NCBI GenBank assembly: GCA_021800645.1
Contig: JAJYYT010000023.1
Span: forward strand, 1-12,498
DNA length: 12,498 bases
Source: Actinomycetes bacterium
GTDB taxonomy: Bacteria; Actinomycetota; Acidimicrobiia; Acidimicrobiales; RAAP-2
Direction: 5' to 3'
The position numbers and the translations under genes were made by a program. Below are positions 5,686 through 12,436 of this stretch, one piece after another. The stretch's first letter is position 1. Each line of letters starts with the position of its first letter. The notes below the pieces were generated by a model. The model saw only the letters and a program-made list of their open reading frames with translations. It was not told the origin of the DNA and did no database searches.

Positions 5686-6723
5686 ATGGCCACGGACACT
5701 CCGATGCAGCTCGGCATGGTCGGTCTCGGCAGGATGGGCGCGAACCTCGTCCGACGGCTGATGCGTGACGGACACCGAGCCACCGTCTACGACGTCGACC
5801 CGCGAGCGGTGGCACCGCTCCAATCGGAGGGGGCGACGGGCGCGACGTCGCTTGCCGACCTCGTTGCCAAGCTGGAGCCGCCGCGTGCCGTGTGGCTCAT
5901 GCTCCCGGCGGCCATCGTCGGCTCGACCCTTTCCGAGCTCGTCGGTGTGCTGGATGCGGGAGACACCGTGATCGACGGCGGCAACTCGTACTACCGCGAC
6001 GACATCGCGAGGGCGAAGGACCTCTCCGCACGCGGGATCCACTTCGTCGATTGCGGCACGAGCGGAGGTGTCTGGGGACTCGAGCGCGGCTACTGCCTGA
6101 TGATCGGTGGTGAGACCGAAGCGGTACGAAGGCTCGACCCGATCTTCAAGACGATCGCCCCAGGGCGCGCCAGCGCGCCCCCCACGCCGGGCAGGACCAG
6201 GGCGGACGGCACGGCACCTGAGGGCTACCTCCACTGTGGCCCGAGCGGTGCGGGCCACTTCGTGAAGATGGTGCACAACGGAGTGGAATACGGGATGATG
6301 GCGGCGATCGCCGAAGGCTTGAGCATCATCGGACACGCCGACGCGGGCACGAAGCCGCAGGAGAGAGACGCGGAGACGACGCCTCTGCGTGACCCCGAGG
6401 CCTATCAGTACTCCATCGACCTCGCGGAGGTGGCCGAGCTCTGGCGACGCGGCTCGGTGGTGGGCTCCTGGCTCGTCGATCTCACCGCCGACGCGCTCGC
6501 CCGCACACCGAAGCTCGAGCAGTTCGCAGGGCGCGTGTCCGACTCGGGAGAGGGTCGCTGGACCGTCCTCGCGGCAATCGACGAAGGAGTCCCGGCGCCG
6601 GTGATCTCCGCGGCGCTGTACGAGCGGTTCGAGTCCCGGGCGCTCGGCGAGCTCACGGCCAAGCTTCTGTCGGCGATGCGCAGTGAATTCGGCGGGCATG
6701 CAGAGATGCCCGCCGGGTCGTAG
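5686..6723 (+). CDS. gnd: 6-phosphogluconate dehydrogenase (decarboxylating), short form
   Basis: Oxidises 6-phosphogluconate to ribulose-5-phosphate and CO2. 345 aa, the short GndA-like form rather than the ~470 aa enzyme. The Rossmann motif GMVGLGRMGANLVRRLM lies at 10-26. Asp36 in VYDVD, at the end of the second strand, replaces the Asn-Arg-Ser that holds the NADP phosphate in E. coli Gnd, so NAD+ is the likely cofactor (inference). Substrate and catalytic motifs are present: GGNSYYRDD, CGTSGGVWGLERGY, and KMVHNGVEYG with Lys194, His197, Asn198 and Glu201. Between APG and GYLHCGPSGAGHF sits an extra Pro/Arg/Ala-rich stretch of about 20 residues. ATG 5704 (MQLGMVGLGRMG) is an alternative start, but 5686 suits the upstream TAGGGT better. 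It lies 56 nt after pgi. Confidence 0.93.
   Translation: MATDTPMQLGMVGLGRMGANLVRRLMRDGHRATVYDVDPRAVAPLQSEGATGATSLADLVAKLEPPRAVWLMLPAAIVGSTLSELVGVLDAGDTVIDGGNSYYRDDIARAKDLSARGIHFVDCGTSGGVWGLERGYCLMIGGETEAVRRLDPIFKTIAPGRASAPPTPGRTRADGTAPEGYLHCGPSGAGHFVKMVHNGVEYGMMAAIAEGLSIIGHADAGTKPQERDAETTPLRDPEAYQYSIDLAEVAELWRRGSVVGSWLVDLTADALARTPKLEQFAGRVSDSGEGRWTVLAAIDEGVPAPVISAALYERFESRALGELTAKLLSAMRSEFGGHAEMPAGS
6163..6180 (+). other. Perfect palindrome inside the extra segment of gnd
   Basis: GGGCGCGC (6163-6170), CA, GCGCGCCC (6173-6180) form a perfect 8-bp inverted repeat. It lies at the start of the coding stretch (about 6160-6219) that looks inserted relative to ordinary short-form 6-phosphogluconate dehydrogenases. 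The insert keeps the reading frame. Confidence 0.75.
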
Positions 6724-6761
6724 TCGCCCGAGACCCCTCGCCCCTCGCCTCCCGCTCGCCC

Positions 6762-6824
6762 CAGAACCCTCGCCCCTCGCCCCAGAACCCTCGCCCCAGA
6801 ACCCTCGCCCCAGAACCCTCCCCC
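6762..6824 (+). repeat. 14-bp tandem array abutting the pgl start
   Basis: cagaaccctcgccc occurs at 6762-6775, 6783-6796 and 6797-6810, with a near-copy at 6811-6824 ending on the base before the pgl ATG. A 7-bp half unit lies at 6776-6782. Degenerate copies reach back to about 6730. It fills nearly the whole gnd-pgl gap, so pgl has a pyrimidine-rich leader and no visible Shine-Dalgarno sequence. It is non-coding, and the unit is not a multiple of three. Confidence 0.92.
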
Positions 6825-7496
6825 ATGCACCATGACCTGATCGTGTTCGACGGCGTCGACTCGCTCTCCAACGCCGCAGCCCGCTATGTCGCCGATCTCG
6901 CACGCGACGCAGCCCACGACGAAGGCACCTTCCACTTCGCCGTCAGCGGCGGCCACTCACCCTGGCAGATGTTCGGCATCCTGACCACGCTCGAGATGCC
7001 CTGGGAGCGCACCGTCGTCTGGCAGGTCGACGAGCGGATCGCGCCCCGGGGCGATCCGGACCGCAATCTCGTCCACCTCCAAGAGGCGCTGGGCGACAGG
7101 GACGCCGAGGTCCGACCGATGCCGGTCGAAGACAGCGACCTCGAGGGCGCAGCGACCCGCTACGGAGCGTCGTTGCCCCATCAGTTCCACTTGGTGCACC
7201 TGGGGATCGGCGCCGACGGCCACACGGCATCTCTCGTGCCCACAGACCCGGTCCTCGAGGTCCGGGACCGGCCGGTGGCACTGACCGCCGGGCCCTACGA
7301 GGGCCGGCGGCGGATGACCTTCACGTACCCGGGAATCGAGCGTGCCCGCCAGGTGCTGTGGCTGGTGAGCGGCGAAGACAAGCGCGGACCACTCCAGAAA
7401 CTCTTGTCGGGCGACCCCTCCGTTCCGGCGGGCCGGGTGCAGGCTGCCGCGTCGCTCGTGATGGCAGATCGCGCTGCCGCGCCCCTTGCCAGCTGA
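6825..7496 (+). CDS. pgl: 6-phosphogluconolactonase (DevB/SOL type)
   Basis: Hydrolyses 6-phosphogluconolactone to 6-phosphogluconate, the substrate of Gnd just upstream. 223 aa, about normal length. Motifs in order are FAVSGGHSPWQMF (38-50), VVWQVDERIAP with DER at 69-71, and LGIGADGHTASL (127-137), all typical of the glucosamine-6-phosphate isomerase/6PGL fold. The C-terminus (VLWLVSGEDKRGPLQKLLSGD) is also standard. ATG 6825 directly follows the last base of a C-rich tandem array, and no ribosome site is visible, so expression probably depends on read-through from gnd. It converges with rpiA across a second array. The dehydrogenase that makes its substrate (zwf) is not in the window. Confidence 0.95.
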   Translation: MHHDLIVFDGVDSLSNAAARYVADLARDAAHDEGTFHFAVSGGHSPWQMFGILTTLEMPWERTVVWQVDERIAPRGDPDRNLVHLQEALGDRDAEVRPMPVEDSDLEGAATRYGASLPHQFHLVHLGIGADGHTASLVPTDPVLEVRDRPVALTAGPYEGRRRMTFTYPGIERARQVLWLVSGEDKRGPLQKLLSGDPSVPAGRVQAAASLVMADRAAAPLAS

Positions 7497-7522
7497 CCCT
7501 GATCGCACCCCAAGGTGCGTGG

Positions 7523-7634
7523 CCCGGCAGACCCGCTCGTGCCCGCTCGAGCCCGGCAGACCCGCTCGTGCCCGCTCGAGCCCGGCAGACCCGCTCGTGC
7601 CCGCTCGAGCCCGGGAGACCCGCTCGTGCCCGAG
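7523..7634 (+). repeat. 29-bp tandem array between convergent pgl and rpiA
   Basis: Three perfect 29-bp units lie at 7523-7551, 7552-7580 and 7581-7609, with a partial, slightly changed copy at 7610-7634. Each unit is nested: cccggcaga followed by the near-identical decamers cccgctcgtg and cccgctcgag. The palindrome GCTCGAGC marks the unit joints, and a 12-bp palindrome CGACCCGGGTCG follows at 7644-7655. No T-tailed terminator was found in the 7497-7694 gap, so the array occupies the place where two convergent transcripts must end. Confidence 0.94.
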
Positions 7635-7694
7635 TCGCAGCGCCGACCCGGGTCGCGCACCGCCGACCCTGCCCACCTCGCCCCAGGCCATCAC

Positions 7695-8468
7695 TCACTT
7701 CCCCCTGCCGCTCGACGGTGCGCGAAGATGCCGCGCTCGCGCTCGACCCTTGCGGCCGACGATGATCTCGGCGACCATCTCGGGGGGGAACAGCCCGTGT
7801 TCCACCACCCCTGGGACGGCTTCCAGCGCCGCGGCGAGCGAGCGGGGGTCCACCACGTCTCCCAGGTAGTCGCAGATGACACCGCCATCCGGGCTGCGCG
7901 CCACACCGTCACGCCTGCGCACAGGTCCGATCGCACCAAGACGCCTGAGCGAGGAGGCGATCCCGAATCCGAGCAGCTCGAGCGGAACGGGCGGGGTGAG
8001 CACGGCAACGAGCTTCGTCGAGTCGACGATCACGATGAACCGATCGGCCGCCGCCGCCACGAGCTTCTCGCGGGTGTGGGCCGCGCCGCCGCCCTTCACG
8101 AGCCACCCGTCAGGCGCGACCTGGTCTGCGCCGTCGACGGCGACGTCGAGACGGTCGATCGTGGAGAAGCGCTCGATCCTGAGGCCGACCTGGCGTGCGA
8201 GCGCAGCAGTGTGCGGGGAGGTCGCTACGCAGCGAATGTCGAGCCCACGGCGGGCGAGAGCCGGCAGCAGATGTGCGACCGTCGTGCCGGTGCCGAGCCC
8301 GACGGACATGCCATCCTCGACCAGCTCGGCGGCGGCTTCCGCGGCCACGCGCTTTTCGCGATCTGCCGAGCCCATGGCTGCCGAGCCCGTGGCTGCCGAG
8401 CCCGTGGCTGCCGAGCCCGTGGCTGCCGAGCCTATTGTGGCGGCGTCCATCGTGGCGGATTGTCGCAC
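7695..8468 (-). CDS. rpiA: Ribose-5-phosphate isomerase A
   Basis: Interconverts ribulose-5-phosphate and ribose-5-phosphate in the pentose phosphate pathway. 257 aa from the GTG at 8468, chosen because GGAGAG (8481-8476 on the minus strand) lies seven nt upstream. ATG 8450 and ATG 8375 are in-frame alternatives giving 251 and 226 aa. Motifs are GLGTGTTVAHLL (57-68), ATSPHTAALA, VDGADQV (111-117; the usual Glu after DGAD is Gln here) and VKGGGAAHTREKLV with catalytic Glu134. A GSAAT pentapeptide repeat occupies roughly residues 9-34, ahead of the conserved domain. The tail after IIVGRKG is basic and non-conserved. It follows glgP by 52 nt on the same strand, so they are probably co-transcribed. 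Confidence 0.94.
   Translation of the reverse strand: MRQSATMDAATIGSAATGSAATGSAATGSAAMGSADREKRVAAEAAAELVEDGMSVGLGTGTTVAHLLPALARRGLDIRCVATSPHTAALARQVGLRIERFSTIDRLDVAVDGADQVAPDGWLVKGGGAAHTREKLVAAAADRFIVIVDSTKLVAVLTPPVPLELLGFGIASSLRRLGAIGPVRRRDGVARSPDGGVICDYLGDVVDPRSLAAALEAVPGVVEHGLFPPEMVAEIIVGRKGRARARHLRAPSSGRGK
8360..8434 (-). repeat. In-frame 15-bp tandem array at the 5' end of rpiA
   Basis: On the plus strand the unit gagcccgtggctgcc occurs at 8383-8397, 8398-8412 and 8413-8427. One single-base variant lies at 8368-8382, and partial copies flank at 8360-8367 and 8428-8434. On the coding strand it encodes repeated GSAAT. The single-base variant turns one ACG into ATG, creating the alternative start at 8375. 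Confidence 0.94.
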
Positions 8469-8520
8469 TTGTGGGCTCTCCGAGGTCAGCGGACGAAGCG
8501 GCGCACGGAGCGCAAGGAGG

Positions 8521-10308
8521 TCATCCGTGCAGGGCCGGACGGTACGCCCTGCGCGCGTACTCGTCGACCATGCGATGTGCCGAGAAGAACGAGGCATTGA
8601 GCGCCACCGCGTGACGACCCATCGCCGTGAGCGCGTCTCGGTCCTTGTAGTAGGTCGGCGCGACTGCCGCCTCGAGGACACGGTAGAGGAGCTCGGCGTC
8701 GTCTGCGTCACCGCTCCCCCGGGGATCGCTGCACGCGACGCGAGCACCGATCTCGGCGCCGAGGTCTCGCGGGTTGCCCTCGGGCACGTCGATCGCCCAG
8801 CCCGTCACCCCTTCGATCCAGCCCTCGATCCACCACCCGTCGAGGGTGCTGAGGCTCGGCACGCCATTGAGCGCCGCCTTCATCCCGCTCGTGCCGGACG
8901 CCTCGTTCGGCGGGATGGGGGTATTGAGCCACACGTCGCTCCCTGCGCACAGCGTGCGGGCGAGCCGCATCCCGTAGCCCCCCACAAACGCGATGATCAG
9001 TCCTCCGTCGCGGGTGCCCGAGACCGACGTCACGCGCCGGATCATCTCCCTCGCCTCTTCGTCGCTGGGATGCGCCTTGCCCGCGAAGACGATCTGGAGC
9101 GGGGTGGTCCGAGCGATCGCGACGAGCCGGTCCAGATCGTTCAGCACGAGATCGTTGCGCTTGTACGTGGCGAAGCGACGGGCGATCCCGATCGTGAGCA
9201 CCTCGGGGTCCATAGAAATGCCGGTGCCGCGGTGGACTTCGTCGCACAGAGCCCTCTTGTTGCGCTCATGTGCCGCCCGGAGCTCGGGGATCGGGAGCCC
9301 CGAGGCATACCGGAGCTGGCTGCTGTCCCGGCGCCATCCTGGAAGGTGGCGGTCGAAGACCTCAGCGGTTGCAGGTGCAGCCCAGGTGGCGCTGTGCACC
9401 CCGTTGGTCACCGCCTCGACCTGCTGAGACGGGAACATCGCTCGGGTCACGTCGCGGTGCCTGAGCGAGACCCCGTTCACGAAACCCGCTCCGCGCATTC
9501 CGAGGAGGGTCATGTTCAGCCAGCCGTCCTCCTCGAGGCACCCAAAAGCGCGCAACGCGTCGAGCACCGGTCGACCGAGCACCGCCTCGGCCACCTCGGG
9601 AGCGAACCGGTCATGACCTGCGGGCACCGGAGTGTGGGTCGTGAACACGCATCGACGCCGGATGGCGTCGAGATCCTCCTCGCCGGCCCCGAGGAGCCCG
9701 CGCGACAGCACGCCGGCGGGATCGAAACCCGCGAGGCGGCGAGCGAGCAGGGCGACGGGCACGAGGGCGCCGTGGCCCTCGTTGAGGTGGTGAACCCGGA
9801 GGTCCTGGCAGCCGAGGGCGTCGAGCACGAGCGGGCCCCCGAGGCCGAGCACCGCCTCCTGGCGCAGGCGGTCGAACGGGTCGGTCGTGTAGAGGCGGTC
9901 GGTGATCCGCCGGTCCTCCGGCGCGTTCTCCTCCACGTCGGTGTCGAGGAAGTGGACCGGGACGCCGTGACCGTCCACGCCTTCGACCACCCTCCTCCAG
10001 ACGCGGATCTCGACTCTCCGGCCGGCCACGACGACCGCGACGCGCACGGGGAGCTCCTCCAGCTGCGCAGTCGGGGACCACTCGACGGGTGCGTCCCGCT
10101 GCTCGCCGTCGACGATGGACTGCGAGAAGAACCCGCGGTTGTACAAGAGGGTGACGGCGCCGAGCGGCAGGGCGCGGTCAGCCGCTGCCCGGATGTGGTC
10201 CCCGGCGAGCACGCCGAGGCCCCCGCTGAACGTGGGCAGCCCGTCGTCGAGCGCGATCTCCATCGAGTAGTACGCGATCTTCACCGGGACGAGGTGTGAC
10301 CGGCTCAT
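8521..10308 (-). CDS. glgP: Alpha-glucan (glycogen) phosphorylase, short form, GT35 family
   Basis: Releases glucose-1-phosphate from glycogen or maltodextrin using pyridoxal phosphate. 595 aa from the ATG at 10308, the last Met before the conserved N-terminus IAYYSMEIALDDGLPTFSGG. The open frame runs further upstream but looks non-coding. Other motifs are LGVLAGDHIRAA, the VHHLNEGHGAL segment, FTTHTPVPAGHDRF, VTNGVHSATWAAP, GIARRFATYKRNDL, and the cofactor loop NEASGTSGMKAALNG with PLP lysine K477. It is much shorter than E. coli GlgP or MalP (about 800 aa) but matches the compact family found in many actinobacteria and thermophiles. TAGCGT (10322-10317) lies eight nt upstream of the ATG, suggesting a near-leaderless mRNA. 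It is divergent from the phosphatase gene and followed by rpiA. Confidence 0.94.
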   Translation of the reverse strand: MSRSHLVPVKIAYYSMEIALDDGLPTFSGGLGVLAGDHIRAAADRALPLGAVTLLYNRGFFSQSIVDGEQRDAPVEWSPTAQLEELPVRVAVVVAGRRVEIRVWRRVVEGVDGHGVPVHFLDTDVEENAPEDRRITDRLYTTDPFDRLRQEAVLGLGGPLVLDALGCQDLRVHHLNEGHGALVPVALLARRLAGFDPAGVLSRGLLGAGEEDLDAIRRRCVFTTHTPVPAGHDRFAPEVAEAVLGRPVLDALRAFGCLEEDGWLNMTLLGMRGAGFVNGVSLRHRDVTRAMFPSQQVEAVTNGVHSATWAAPATAEVFDRHLPGWRRDSSQLRYASGLPIPELRAAHERNKRALCDEVHRGTGISMDPEVLTIGIARRFATYKRNDLVLNDLDRLVAIARTTPLQIVFAGKAHPSDEEAREMIRRVTSVSGTRDGGLIIAFVGGYGMRLARTLCAGSDVWLNTPIPPNEASGTSGMKAALNGVPSLSTLDGWWIEGWIEGVTGWAIDVPEGNPRDLGAEIGARVACSDPRGSGDADDAELLYRVLEAAVAPTYYKDRDALTAMGRHAVALNASFFSAHRMVDEYARRAYRPALHG

Positions 10309-10316
10309 GGAGGCGG

Positions 10317-10322
10317 ACGCTA
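10317..10322 (-). promoter_or_regulatory. Candidate -10 (TAGCGT) close to the glgP start
   Basis: On the minus strand TAGCGT (10322 to 10317) ends eight nt before the glgP ATG. The hexamer and geometry are nearly the same as before pgi (TAGCGT, nine nt) and gnd (TAGGGT, six nt). No AGGAG lies between it and the start. The -35 is not obvious. Confidence 0.4.
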
Positions 10323-10420
10323 CCGGAACGGGTGTCGCCCCGGAATTCGAGGTCGCTGCGCTGCTCTGGCCCCAGCATTCCCGGTAGACGTGTCGGCCCC
10401 CGGGATTCCAGGGCGCCGCA
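10323..10420. repeat. Degenerate direct repeat with 58-bp period in the divergent intergenic region
   Basis: The stretch from 10323 (ccggaacgggtgtcg) recurs from 10381 (ccggtagacgtgtcg). Both are followed by a C/G run, a ggattc-like block and agg-cgc, similar over about 38 bases with a few substitutions and two single-base indels. It looks like an aged duplication. It lies between the glgP and phosphatase promoters. Confidence 0.4.
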
Positions 10421-10440
10421 GGAAGCCGGTCCGCCTGGGA

Positions 10441-10457
10441 GGCTCCCACGGGGAGCC
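10441..10457 (+). promoter_or_regulatory. Perfect 7-bp hairpin upstream of the phosphatase gene
   Basis: GGCTCCC (10441-10447), loop ACG, GGGAGCC (10451-10457). It is in the divergent glgP/phosphatase gap, about 100 nt before the chosen start. No T-run follows. It could be an operator half-site pair or simply GC-rich structure. Confidence 0.35.
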
Positions 10458-10526
10458 GGGAGCCACCAGAGGAGCTGGCCGGACCTGCCCTGCCATGCTC
10501 GCAGGACCTGCCGCGCCGGAGTTCAC

Positions 10527-10532
10527 TAGTCT
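10527..10532 (+). promoter_or_regulatory. Candidate -10 (TAGTCT) for the phosphatase gene
   Basis: TAGTCT fits TANNNT. Transcription would start near 10539, leaving about 18 nt before ATG 10558. No clear -35 or Shine-Dalgarno sequence is visible. Confidence 0.3.
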
Positions 10533-10557
10533 CACCGCCATCACGGACCGTCCCGCA

Positions 10558-12228
10558 ATGGCAATTGCCGACGTCTCCCCCCCGTCCCCGCCACTCGACG
10601 GCGCGGGGGCTGTCAACGGCGAACGCGCACCCACCGCAGCGCCTGGAGCCCACCCGGCGTCGGCCCGTCGGGCGCACCTCATGAGCTCGGTGGTCGGCGT
10701 CGTCGGGGCCATCGTGGTCGGCTCACTGGTGTGGTTGACCGGATTGGTCAACTCGCACGCCCAAGCACATCTCCTGGCCACGCAGACCGACGCGGCCGGG
10801 GTCGTGCTGAACGAGGCGGTCCGTACGATCAAGACACCCCTCACCACGGCCGTCGCCGTCGCGGACGCGAGCCATGGCGACGTCGCGGACGTCGAGCGCT
10901 ATGTCGTTCCCGACGTGGGGAAGCGTCCCCGGATGTTCCTGTCGTTGTCGCTGTGGCGCATCTCTCCCTCCGGTCCGGTCCCGCTCATGCAGCTGGGGCA
11001 GCGGAGCCGGCTCAGCACCGAGCCGGCGGCGCTCGAGCGGATCTTCTCGAAGGTGCCCGCGCCCGAGGCGCTCTCCGTCGTCGACCTCGTCGGCCAGTCG
11101 CCGCCCCGAATCGGGTACGCCGTGGAGAGCATCGGCGCCGCGCCGCGCTACGCCGTGTTCGCGGAGTCCTCGCTCCCGCCCCGCCACCATGCAGCCATTC
11201 CCCCGTCCTCCGCGTTCCACGACTTGAGCTATTCGCTGTACCTCGGCACCCGGCCAGTTGCGAGCCACCTGCTCGAAGCGACCACACCCGGTCCAACGGG
11301 ACCCACCACCAGCCTCCACGTCCCGTTCGGCACGACCACCCTCGACCTCGTCACCTCGGCGCGGCGACCGCTGGGGGGCGGCATACTCCCCGCACTGCCC
11401 TGGATCATCGGCGTCGTCGGCGTCGCCCTCGTCGCGGCTGCGGTGGTCATGACCGAGTGGCTGACTCGACGGCGAAGCACCGCCGAGCACCTCGCCCAGG
11501 AGAACCTCCGGCTCTACGCCGAGCAGCGCTCGATCTCCCAGACGCTCCAGAATGCGCTCCTGCCGAAGCGCCTGCCCGCCGTGCCGGGCATGGCCTTCGC
11601 CGCGAGGTACGTCCCGGGTGATTCGTCAGCCGACATCGGGGGCGACTGGTACGACGTCATCCGATGCGACGACAGGTCCTTCATCTTCGCGATCGGGGAC
11701 GTCTCGGGACGCGGCCTGCCCGCTGCGAACACCATGGCCTCCCTGCACTATGCGATCCGTGCCTACGCAGCCCAGGGAGACGACGCCGAGACCATCCTTT
11801 GCAAGCTGACTGCACTGCTGGACGTCGCGCAGGACGGCCACTTCGCAACCGTCCTGCTCGGGCACGTCGACGTCCCTGAGCACCGGGTGACGGCTGTGAG
11901 CGCCGGCCACCTGCCCCCCTTGGTCATCTCGCACGACGGCGCGGAATTCGTGCCCGTCGTGTCCGGCGCACCGATCGGTGTCTCGGAAGTCGAACAGTAC
12001 GAGCCCCTCACCGTCGAGGTCCCATCGGGAGCGTCCGTCCTCGCCTACACCGACGGCCTGGTCGAGCGACGCGGCGAGTACCTTGACGCCGGCCTCGAGC
12101 GGTTGCGCAGGTTCGCCGGAGCGGCGTCGGGCCCTCCAGACCGGCTTCTCGACCACGTGGTCACGATGCTCGCCGGGGAGTCGGCAGCAGATGACGTCGC
12201 CCTGCTGGCGATGACCTGGACGGAGTGA
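10558..12228 (+). CDS. Membrane-anchored PP2C/SpoIIE-type serine phosphatase with extracytoplasmic sensor region (RsbU/RsbP-like role)
   Basis: Probably dephosphorylates an RsbV-type antagonist, switching on the sigma factor. 556 aa from ATG 10558; the frame is open back to 10390, but residues there look non-coding, and ATG 10495 is possible. A Pro/Ala-rich cytoplasmic N-terminus precedes TM1 (about 43-62, VVGVVGAIVVGSLVWLTGLV). Then come about 215 extracytoplasmic residues with no motif I recognise, and TM2 (about 280-300, WIIGVVGVALVAAAVVM). The helical linker TAEHLAQENLRLYAEQRSIS leads to the phosphatase domain LQNALLPKRLPAVPGMAF. All metal-binding acids are present: Asp363 (GGDWYDV), Asp381 (GDVSGRG), Asp499 (YTDGLVE), Asp545/546 (DDVALLA); SAGHLPP is also there. 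The architecture suggests sensing outside and signalling to the rsbV-rsbW-sigF operon 7 kb upstream (inference). Confidence 0.92.
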   Translation: MAIADVSPPSPPLDGAGAVNGERAPTAAPGAHPASARRAHLMSSVVGVVGAIVVGSLVWLTGLVNSHAQAHLLATQTDAAGVVLNEAVRTIKTPLTTAVAVADASHGDVADVERYVVPDVGKRPRMFLSLSLWRISPSGPVPLMQLGQRSRLSTEPAALERIFSKVPAPEALSVVDLVGQSPPRIGYAVESIGAAPRYAVFAESSLPPRHHAAIPPSSAFHDLSYSLYLGTRPVASHLLEATTPGPTGPTTSLHVPFGTTTLDLVTSARRPLGGGILPALPWIIGVVGVALVAAAVVMTEWLTRRRSTAEHLAQENLRLYAEQRSISQTLQNALLPKRLPAVPGMAFAARYVPGDSSADIGGDWYDVIRCDDRSFIFAIGDVSGRGLPAANTMASLHYAIRAYAAQGDDAETILCKLTALLDVAQDGHFATVLLGHVDVPEHRVTAVSAGHLPPLVISHDGAEFVPVVSGAPIGVSEVEQYEPLTVEVPSGASVLAYTDGLVERRGEYLDAGLERLRRFAGAASGPPDRLLDHVVTMLAGESAADDVALLAMTWTE

Positions 12229-12265
12229 GCCGCACCGGGGACCGAGCGGTGGGAAGACGACATGA

Positions 12266-12287
12266 CCGTGGGTTCGTCGTTCCACGG
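12266..12287 (+). terminator. Stem-loop shortly after the phosphatase gene
   Basis: CCGTGG (12266-12271) pairs with CCACGG (12282-12287) around a 10-nt loop, 38 nt after the stop. No T-run follows. It is a possible weak terminator, similar in design to the one after valS. Confidence 0.3.
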
Positions 12288-12436
12288 CGCCTCCTCGCTC
12301 CGGATCAGCCCTCGGCCCGTAACGGCCGGACGTGCCAGCCGCCCCCGTCCCGACGGCGGCTGACGAAGGGACTCACACCCCAGGGGCGCGGCCCCGTCCT
12401 GCAACCCGAACCTCGCAAGGGCTGACCCGCCGCGGA

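Noticed and set aside
5602..6903. A 433-codon minus-strand open frame opposite gnd
   Set aside because: It is antisense to a firm 6-phosphogluconate dehydrogenase; its translation is low-complexity Arg/Gly sequence at one end and shows no family motif.
7523..7634. Possible CRISPR array
   Set aside because: The 29-bp units are directly adjacent with no spacers, and no cas gene is present; the same holds for the other arrays.
7876..10299. An 807-codon open frame on the plus strand opposite glgP and rpiA
   Set aside because: It lies antisense to two clearly conserved enzymes, is Arg/Ala/Val-rich without domains, and is the usual GC-rich shadow frame.
10390..10557. Upstream extension of the phosphatase frame to ATG 10390
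   Set aside because: The translation is Arg/Gly/Pro-rich and irregular, overlaps hairpins, a degenerate repeat and a promoter candidate, and is not needed for the domain architecture.
10309..10677. Upstream extension of the glgP frame beyond ATG 10308
   Set aside because: The conserved phosphorylase N-terminus begins within ten residues of ATG 10308; the upstream translation is Arg/Gly-rich and crosses into the divergent gene.
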